64,000 nt of DNA, from NCBI RefSeq assembly GCF_036346295.1, contig NZ_CP107819.1, forward strand, positions 8,600,209 to 8,664,208, read 5' to 3'. This DNA comes from Streptomyces sp. NBC_00536 (lineage in GTDB: Bacteria; Actinomycetota; Actinomycetes; Streptomycetales; Streptomycetaceae). Below, piece by piece: positions 58,166 to 64,000 of the stretch. The position numbers and the translations under genes are program-made. The first letter of the stretch is position 1. Each line of letters opens with the position of its first letter. The notes beneath the pieces are model-generated. The model was not told the origin of the DNA and searched no databases. It saw nothing but the letters and a program-made list of their open reading frames with translations.

Positions 58166-60481
58166 GTGCCCGGAACCGTCACCGAAGAACAGCTCGCCAC
58201 CCCGCTGCGCGGCCACCAGGCCGTCGCCGTCGACAACAGCGTCTCCGCGTTCCTCGACCATCACGCCCGCATCAGCGTCGTGATGGCCACCGGCACCGGC
58301 AAAACCCTCGTCGCCCTCCACATCGCCCACCGGATCGCCCCGCACGGCAACGTGGTGCTCTTCGCCCCCAACATCCAACTGCTCTACCAGACCGCGCAGG
58401 CCTGGCAGAGTGAAGGCCGCCGGGGCCTCTACCTGATCATCTGCCACGAGGAGGCTGGCAGCACCCTGCCCGCCGGTGTCCTGCGGGTCGGATCATCCGC
58501 GGAACTGGCCCACCACGCCGCCAGGGCTGCGGCCTTCGGCCCCCTGAATGTCTTCTGCACCTACCAGTCACAGGAGAAGATCGAAGAGGCCCACCGCGAC
58601 CACCACCTCGCCCGCTGGGACCTCATCATCTGCGACGAGGCCCACCGTACCGCCGGTGACGGCAACCGGCCCTGGGCCCGTGTCCTTGACGACGCCCTCT
58701 TTCCCGCCCGCAGGCGCCTGCACATGACCGCCACACCCCGCGTCCTCGCCCCCGGCACGGACGGGGACACCCTGGGCACCGACGTCATCGCCTCCATGGA
58801 TGACCCACGCCTGTACGGGCCGGTCGTCTGCCGTCTCTCCCTGGCCGAATCGATCGCCGAAGGCCTTCTGGCCGACTACGAGATCGTCGCCGTCGAAGTC
58901 ACAGAAGAGGACCTCAGACGAGCCCTGCGCCATCCCGGACGAACCGACGCCACCAGTGAGGGACTGCGCCTGGCAGCCGCACAAGTCGCCCTCCTGCAGG
59001 CCCAGCACCTCTACGACCTCAGGCGGACCCTTACCTTCCACACCTACATCGCCGATGCCTCTGTCTTCGCCGAAACCCTCGCCGAGACCGCGCAGTACAT
59101 GCCCCCGTACATGCGCTGCCGTCTCTCCAGCAACGTGGTCCACAGCAACCTTCGCGCCATCACCCGCCGCACGGCACTCCAGGAGTTCATCGACACCCCC
59201 ACGCATGGCCCCGCGGGAGAGGATCTTCCGCGCAGAGCGGTGCTCAGCAACTGCAACTGCTTCACCGAGGGCGTCGACATCCCCGCTCTGGACTCCGTCC
59301 TGTTCGCCGATCCCAAGAGCAGCCCCGTCCAGATCCTCCAGGCCATCGGCCGAGCCCTTCGCCAGATCCCCGGACAGGGCAAGATCGCCCGCATCATCGT
59401 CCCCGTCTACCTCAGCCCGAACCAGAAAATCGAAGACGGAGTCAAAGGCACCAATTTCCACCTGCTGCACCAGATCCTCATCAGCCTCAGCATGTGGGAC
59501 GAACTCGTCTTCGACCGCGTCATTTTCCACAGTGGCGACCGCACCCAGCGCCCCTACACCCTTGCCCGGCCGCTACGGGCCGACGAACTCATCGGCCTGC
59601 TCCGCCCCCGGCACGTGTCCGCTCCCAACCAGATCTGGGACACCGCCTACCAGCACGCCCAGGCCTACTACGACACCCACCACCATCTGAACGTTCCCAG
59701 CCGCCACCAGGCTCCGGACGGCTTCTACCTGGGCTGGTGGGTCGGCAGGCAGCGCTCCATGAAACAGCACGGCATGCTCCTGCCACAGCGCGCCCAAGAC
59801 CTCGAACGCCTCGGCATCCGGTGGGAACACCCGCCCACCAGCATCGAGTTCACTCTCGACATCGCACGCGACTACACCGGCCGCCATGGCCACCTTGCCC
59901 CCGCCCGCACCGAAACCCATCACGGGGTCCGTCTGGGTATGTGGCTCTCCCGACGCCGCGCCGAAGCAGACCGCCACACCCTGCCCTACTGCTATCACCG
60001 CGCCCTCAACGAGATCTACCCCTGGTGGAACAGCCCTTGGGACCCGGGCGGGCAGTGGCGCCGTACCTACGCGGCCGTCCTCAGTGCCGCACGCCGGAAC
60101 AAGGTTCCCTTCCCCGACCTCGGTCCCGAACAGGCCACCAACCCCTACAGCCACTGGCTGGCCGATCAGATAGCCGCTCTGCCCCACCTCACCGCCACCC
60201 AGCACGAACTCCTCGGCCAGATCCCTCTGCGCCACCCCCTCGCCCACCTGCTGGACCGGCCTCGCGGATACTCGGCCTGGGCCTTCCACAGAGGGCTGCG
60301 CGAGGCCTACCTGTTCTGGCGCACCCATCAGCACCTCGCTGTCCCCACCGCCTACCGCGGCGACGATGCGGGCGACCCGCTCCTGCTGCGCCGCTGGCTG
60401 TGCGAACGGCGCCGCGATCCCGCCCGGCTCACTTTGCGGCAGATCAACGCTCTGGAGGCCCTGGACATGCGATGGTGCTGA
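58166..60481 (+). CDS. DEAH-box helicase with helicase-associated repeats
   Basis: A 771-residue SF2 helicase starting at GTG (58166, AAGGGAGCC upstream). Motifs: TPLRGHQAVAVDNSV, Walker A SVVMATGTGKTLVALHIA, motif II LIICDEAHRTAGDG, motif III RLHMTATPRV, then the second RecA domain with NCNCFTEGVDIPALDSVLFA and QILQAIGRALRQIPGQGKIA. From about residue 490 the protein holds imperfect copies of a helicase-associated unit (ARDYTGRHGHLAPARTETHH, GVRLGMWLSRRRAEADR, GFYLGWWVGRQRSMKQHG). This is the architecture of helicases encoded next to Streptomyces telomeres. It is smaller than the terminal one and faces it convergently. Confidence 0.85.
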   Translation: MPGTVTEEQLATPLRGHQAVAVDNSVSAFLDHHARISVVMATGTGKTLVALHIAHRIAPHGNVVLFAPNIQLLYQTAQAWQSEGRRGLYLIICHEEAGSTLPAGVLRVGSSAELAHHAARAAAFGPLNVFCTYQSQEKIEEAHRDHHLARWDLIICDEAHRTAGDGNRPWARVLDDALFPARRRLHMTATPRVLAPGTDGDTLGTDVIASMDDPRLYGPVVCRLSLAESIAEGLLADYEIVAVEVTEEDLRRALRHPGRTDATSEGLRLAAAQVALLQAQHLYDLRRTLTFHTYIADASVFAETLAETAQYMPPYMRCRLSSNVVHSNLRAITRRTALQEFIDTPTHGPAGEDLPRRAVLSNCNCFTEGVDIPALDSVLFADPKSSPVQILQAIGRALRQIPGQGKIARIIVPVYLSPNQKIEDGVKGTNFHLLHQILISLSMWDELVFDRVIFHSGDRTQRPYTLARPLRADELIGLLRPRHVSAPNQIWDTAYQHAQAYYDTHHHLNVPSRHQAPDGFYLGWWVGRQRSMKQHGMLLPQRAQDLERLGIRWEHPPTSIEFTLDIARDYTGRHGHLAPARTETHHGVRLGMWLSRRRAEADRHTLPYCYHRALNEIYPWWNSPWDPGGQWRRTYAAVLSAARRNKVPFPDLGPEQATNPYSHWLADQIAALPHLTATQHELLGQIPLRHPLAHLLDRPRGYSAWAFHRGLREAYLFWRTHQHLAVPTAYRGDDAGDPLLLRRWLCERRRDPARLTLRQINALEALDMRWC

Positions 60482-60668
60482 TGGCTCCTGTGTTCCCCGG
60501 GTGACGCCCCGCGGTGGCGGGCAACGGGGTTCTGGATGCCAGCGTGCTGGGGTTGCGCGGCAGTACGGTCGGCGATGCGGACAGGCCGTTGTTTACAGAA
60601 CTGCTATTGAGCTACCCCTGCGTCTGGCTGCGGGCCGAGGTCCCCCTGATATCCACCACTGCGCGCGG

Positions 60669-63203
60669 CTACGCCCACCGCATCCCGGCCTTGGACAGCT
60701 GCTCGACGCGTTCCGGTGCGAGGGTGGCGGCCCGGGCGCGTTGGTTGGCGATCCACGCGCCGAGCTTCAGCGCCACGTCTTGTTGCTTCTGGTCCTCGCT
60801 GTCGCCGCCGATGGTGATCGTCTCGATGTGCTTGCGGGGCACAGCCAGGTGCCCCTCGCGCTCGAAGAACTGGGTTGCGGCTTCGTAGTGCATCGCCCAC
60901 TTGTTGGCCTGGCTGGTACGGGGTTTCGGTTTCTTGTTCTCGGTCGCGGGTGTGATGCCGAGGATCTGCGTGCACATCCACTGCTGCACGTTGGTGAGTT
61001 GGCTCCATCCGCGCCGGACTGAGGTGACCCACCGGCTGAGGTCCTCGCCCTGGCGCATGACCTTGCTTGCCGCGGTTGGTAGTGCCTGGCCGGTGTTGAG
61101 GTGGAGTCGGACGAGGTGGAAGCAGCGCTGCCATGTCACGGGCCAGTCCGGGCACCAGGAGGGGTCGATGTCCTCCAGCTGCTTGCGGCGGTCCTGTGTC
61201 ATCGTCCAGGCCGATGGCTGGAGGGGCAGTCCCTCGGAGTGCCGCTGCTCGTTCTCCGCCGTTCTGCGGGCGGCGACTCGGGCGTTCTTCAGCCAGATTC
61301 CCACTGCCGTGCCCTGGTAGGTGGCGTCTCGCGGGGCCAGGAGGTGGCCGTGTTCGGCGGCCCAGCCGCGTGCGGCGGCCAGGCCTTCTTCCCACGCGAC
61401 GTCGTGGTGGGACCAGATCATGCCGAGTTTCTCCAGCTGGGTGACGCGCTCGGCGTTCATGTGTCCGCGGGTGTAGCGCTTCCTGGCGTCGGCGGTCCAT
61501 TGCCCGAGGGGGAAGTTGGCGAGCGAGGCTGGCCAACCGGACGCTTTCGTGTTGTCCGCGTCCGGAACGCGGAAGGTGGATGGGACACGGAGGTTGCCGT
61601 GGGTGCGGGCGTAGATGACGGTGGCTTCTACCCCGCGGCGCCAGTGTTCGTGTTCGGGGTTGAGGATGCGCAGGTTGATGAACGCTGCGAGCGCGGCCGG
61701 GTCGCGCGGTGTGGAGAACTTCAGCAGGGTTTTGGCGGGGGCGCTGACGCTCCCGGAGCCGCTGCCGGACCCATTGCCGTTCTTGCTGCTGCCGCGTTCG
61801 CTGACGGGCTTGTAGCGGCTCGGCGCTTGCTGCTCGGCGAGGGTCTCCACGATCCGGGCGTCGTGGGCTCGGAGTGCTTCGAGGAGTTTGGCGAGTCCGT
61901 CGTACGCCCGGCTGGTGAGCATGTTGTCCGCTGTCTCGCCGGGTCCGAGGAGGATCGGCACGACGAGGGAGGCGACTTTCCCTTCGTCGGGCTGCATGCG
62001 GAGGGCGCGGCCGAGGGCCTGGACGAGGTCGGGCATGGAGCCGCGGACGTCGGCCCAGTAGACGGAGTCGCAGGTGCGGGTGTCGACGCCTTCCCCGAGG
62101 ACCTTTACGGAGGACAGGTAGGCCTTCTCCACGGCGGTGCCGTCCGTGGCGGTGCCGTCCGCGAACTCGGCGAGGACGCGGCGCCGGTGGAGTGGCCTGT
62201 GCTCGCCGCAGAGCCAGTCCGCCCAGATCGTGGCCGGGTACAGCTTGGGGTCCGTGTCGTTCAGCTGCGCGGTGACGTCGGGGAGGCCTGCGGCGAAGGC
62301 TTCGGCCTCTTTGACGACGTGGTGGAAGACGAGCGTTCTGCGGAAGTCCTCTTCTGAGGATGCTTTCACCAGGGCGGTCTGCAGAGCGGCGAGCCGGGCC
62401 CCGCGGATCTCCTCGGAGCGGGCTTCGGCGCCCAGGAGTTGTGCGGCCTGGAGCTGGGGGTCGGTGATGTCCACGCATACGACCTGGTAGGGGGCGCAGA
62501 TTCCCCTGTCGATGGCTTCCGCGAGCGTCAGGGTGAAGCAGCGGCTGCCGAAGGGCCCGTCCGGGTCGTCGTCCATGCTTGCGACCAGCTCGCCCGGCGA
62601 GCCGGCCTGTTCCTCGTCCCCGAGCTGCCACATCCGCGGCGTGGCCGTCATGTACAGTCGGCGCAAAGCCGGGATCCGGGTGTTGTCGTGGATCACCGCC
62701 CACGGCTTTCCGATCCGCCCGGACGTCCGGTGCGCCTCGTCCACGACGATCAGGTCCCAAGCTGAGAGGCCGGCGTTGTGGGCCTTCTCCAGGGTGCCCA
62801 GGCCGAGGGAGGCGTACGTGGCGTAGACGGTGACCTTGTCCAGGCTTCGCGTCCACTCCACCAGCTCGTGCACGTCCGTGGTGTTGGGGAAGGGGACTTC
62901 CTCACCGCGTAGCGAGGAGATCCCGATCATGGGTCCTCGACGGCCGCCCTCGCGCCATGCGGCCTCGGTCTGGGCGAGCAGGTCCAGCGAGGGGACGAGG
63001 ACCAGTACACGGCTGGCATGGAGCTTTTCCGCGCTGTGGATAGCCACCCGGGTCTTTCCCGATCCGGTCGCCATGATCACCTGTGTCCGGAGCCCTCCCT
63101 CGGGCGCGTGCGCTCTTGTAGGCGGTTCCAGGGCGCGGAGAACTGCGTCAATGGCTTCTCGCTGAGCGGCCTCGCGCTGGTCGACGCGGTTTGTGATCGG
63201 CAT
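60669..63203 (-). CDS. ttrA: Terminal TtrA-like DEAH helicase
   Basis: An 844-residue SF2 helicase whose start codon is about 800 bp from the window end. The Met at 63203 lies behind AGGAGGAGA and is preferred to the upstream Met at 63446. Motifs: RTQVIMATGSGKTRVAIHSA (Walker A), LIVVDEAHRTSGR, RLYMTATPRM, VKVLGEGVDTRTCDSVYWAD and DLVQALGRALRMQPDEGKVA. The C-terminal ~350 residues contain several helicase-associated repeats (ARTHGNLRVPSTFRVPD, AAEHGHLLAPRDATYQGTAV then GIWLKNAR, EGHLAVPRKHIE). Size, architecture and position match TtrA-type telomere-proximal helicases, implicated in conjugal transfer of linear replicons. The symbol is assigned on that basis. Confidence 0.85.
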   Translation of the reverse strand: MPITNRVDQREAAQREAIDAVLRALEPPTRAHAPEGGLRTQVIMATGSGKTRVAIHSAEKLHASRVLVLVPSLDLLAQTEAAWREGGRRGPMIGISSLRGEEVPFPNTTDVHELVEWTRSLDKVTVYATYASLGLGTLEKAHNAGLSAWDLIVVDEAHRTSGRIGKPWAVIHDNTRIPALRRLYMTATPRMWQLGDEEQAGSPGELVASMDDDPDGPFGSRCFTLTLAEAIDRGICAPYQVVCVDITDPQLQAAQLLGAEARSEEIRGARLAALQTALVKASSEEDFRRTLVFHHVVKEAEAFAAGLPDVTAQLNDTDPKLYPATIWADWLCGEHRPLHRRRVLAEFADGTATDGTAVEKAYLSSVKVLGEGVDTRTCDSVYWADVRGSMPDLVQALGRALRMQPDEGKVASLVVPILLGPGETADNMLTSRAYDGLAKLLEALRAHDARIVETLAEQQAPSRYKPVSERGSSKNGNGSGSGSGSVSAPAKTLLKFSTPRDPAALAAFINLRILNPEHEHWRRGVEATVIYARTHGNLRVPSTFRVPDADNTKASGWPASLANFPLGQWTADARKRYTRGHMNAERVTQLEKLGMIWSHHDVAWEEGLAAARGWAAEHGHLLAPRDATYQGTAVGIWLKNARVAARRTAENEQRHSEGLPLQPSAWTMTQDRRKQLEDIDPSWCPDWPVTWQRCFHLVRLHLNTGQALPTAASKVMRQGEDLSRWVTSVRRGWSQLTNVQQWMCTQILGITPATENKKPKPRTSQANKWAMHYEAATQFFEREGHLAVPRKHIETITIGGDSEDQKQQDVALKLGAWIANQRARAATLAPERVEQLSKAGMRWA

Positions 63204-63721
63204 TTTGGCCTGTCTCCTCCTGGGTGGGCCGGTCGATTTCGAGGAGGCGGGGACGGTCGACCCGTACGTAAAGGTGATGGGACGTGAGGGCGATGGATGG
63301 CCTGGGTACCTGGTCATATTGGCCCCATGAAGAGCCACCAAGGGACTACCCATTGGTGCGGGGCGCAGATGCGCCGATCCACACGATGCGGTGAAATTCG
63401 CCCAACTACCGTGCACTACTGGGCCGTGTCCGCATTCGCCGCACACGGGGGACCCGGCCGCTGCACTCGGAGCGCTGCAACGGATCCGTTCCCATATCTA
63501 TCCTGGCTCTATAATGAATCAGGTGGGGTAGAGCGAAGCCCGGGCCGGTTGGACGGCCTCTCGGGCCTGGAAGAGTCATGGACTGTAGCGGGATCCCAAA
63601 ACCAACCACGAGCCCTACCGGGGGGACGCACCTGAGTGGGGGATCCAAGGTCCCTGCTCTCGGTTGGCTCTCACTGGCCGTCAGCCGAAGAGAGGCCGCG
63701 GCCTTCCCGCTGCTGCCAGCA
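63204..63721. other. Helicase promoter and subtelomeric spacer
   Basis: No gene is seen. The first part should contain the promoter of the terminal helicase. Around 63480-63525 the sequence is locally AT-richer (CCCATATCTATCCTGGCTCT then ATAATGAATC). No convincing hairpin series before about 63722. Confidence 0.5.
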
Positions 63722-63999
63722 GGGGACCGCGAAGCGGGCCCCTATGGTCCTGAAGGCGAAGCCGGAAGGACCAGGGTGGGAGCGAAGCGAACACCCCAAC
63801 AAGCCGAAGGTCTACACCCCGTGAAACGAGGTCAGCTCCCGCGCGAAGCAAGGGAGTTCTCTGGGCCCGCGCAGCGGGCCAGTCCGGATGGAGCGCAGCG
63901 GAATCCGGACAGTCCGAAGCGAAGCGTAGGACCCCGGCCCAAAGGGCGGCTCTGCTCCGCGAAGCGGAGCGGTTCTCTCCTGAGCGCGCAGCGCTCAGG
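63722..63999. repeat. Right telomere: array of short-stem hairpins
   Basis: Hairpins on the top strand include GGGGACCGC-GAA-GCGGGCCCC (63722-63742, one mismatch), GGCCCGC-GCA-GCGGGCC (63864-63880), GTCCGGAT...ATCCGGAC around a GCGCAGC centre (63882-63910), GCCC-AAA-GGGC (63937-63947), GCTCCGC-GAA-GCGGAGC (63954-63970) and CCTGAGCGC-GCA-GCGCTCAGG (63979-63999). GNA-type loops on the strand carrying the 3' end are the hallmark of Streptomyces telomeres, whose 3' overhangs fold after replication and are patched using Tpg. The last palindrome ends one base before the window edge, so the physical end may be at or just past 64000. Confidence 0.9.
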
Positions 64000-64000
64000 T

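Noticed and set aside
60604..62856. A 750-codon minus-strand frame inside the terminal helicase
   Set aside because: Same strand but another frame of the helicase gene; Arg/Pro/Gly filler with no motifs.
1..64000. CRISPR array, tRNA, rRNA, integrase attachment site or replication origin
   Set aside because: No regularly spaced repeats, no cloverleaf-like or rRNA sequence, and no replication initiator or iteron cluster were seen in reading the window.

Overview
The window is very GC-rich and looks like the right-terminal part of a linear Streptomyces replicon (chromosome arm or large linear plasmid). Three things show this. The last ~280 bases are a run of short-stem hairpins with GAA or GCA loops, as in Streptomyces telomeres. 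A long DEAH helicase of the subtelomeric TtrA type lies just inside that end. Two genes encode Tpg-type telomere terminal proteins (22.2 kb and 34.3 kb). Gene content is otherwise accessory: XRE-TPR regulators, DUF397/DUF5753 regulators, Ser/Thr kinases, secreted beta-propeller and lectin proteins, and many transposon remnants.

Layout. 0-8 kb: a partial gene of unknown function and a class III aminotransferase, divergent from an XRE regulator; then a sigma-like protein, a DUF574-type methyltransferase, and a WhiJ-like DUF5753/DUF397 pair. 8.6-18.7 kb: a Ser/Thr kinase with near-identical internal repeats; a 2.2-kb cassette bounded by 50-bp inverted repeats and carrying a secreted YVTN beta-propeller protein; an XRE-TPR/flavoprotein pair; a secreted HNH nuclease. 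19-22.8 kb: an NB-ARC/TPR STAND protein translationally coupled to a two-TM protein, divergent from tpg. 22.8-29.6 kb: a mosaic of IS and Tn554-like remnants with small hypothetical genes.

29.6-35.1 kb: a tyrosinase gene cut off at its 5' side beside a tniA-tniB-orf3 operon, which runs convergently into a second tpg-like gene; a DNA ligase fragment follows. 35.5-41.1 kb: unknown genes, an AlbA_2 (Schlafen-type) protein and a secreted ricin-type lectin. 41.13-41.40 kb: a block of hairpins colinear with the terminal telomere and in the same orientation, abutting a truncated IS630 transposase. I read it as an internal fossil telomere, meaning everything to its right was probably added later. 42-50 kb: membrane protein, AfsK-like kinase, Gre-family factor, intact-looking IS5 and IS3 transposases, a RacP-like protein and a lipoprotein-like gene frameshifted by a 13-bp duplication.

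51-64 kb: a compact subtelomeric block with a DUF6414 protein, a Tn7-like set (TniQ, degenerate TnsA-like, TnsB-like, TnsC-like), two helicases with C-terminal repeated helicase-associated segments, and the telomere.

The unifying theme is end biology: telomere DNA, terminal proteins, end-proximal helicases, and two different Mu/Tn7-type transposition modules. I found no Tap gene, replication initiator, rRNA, tRNA or CRISPR array. Protein families are assigned by motif recognition only; no database search was run.
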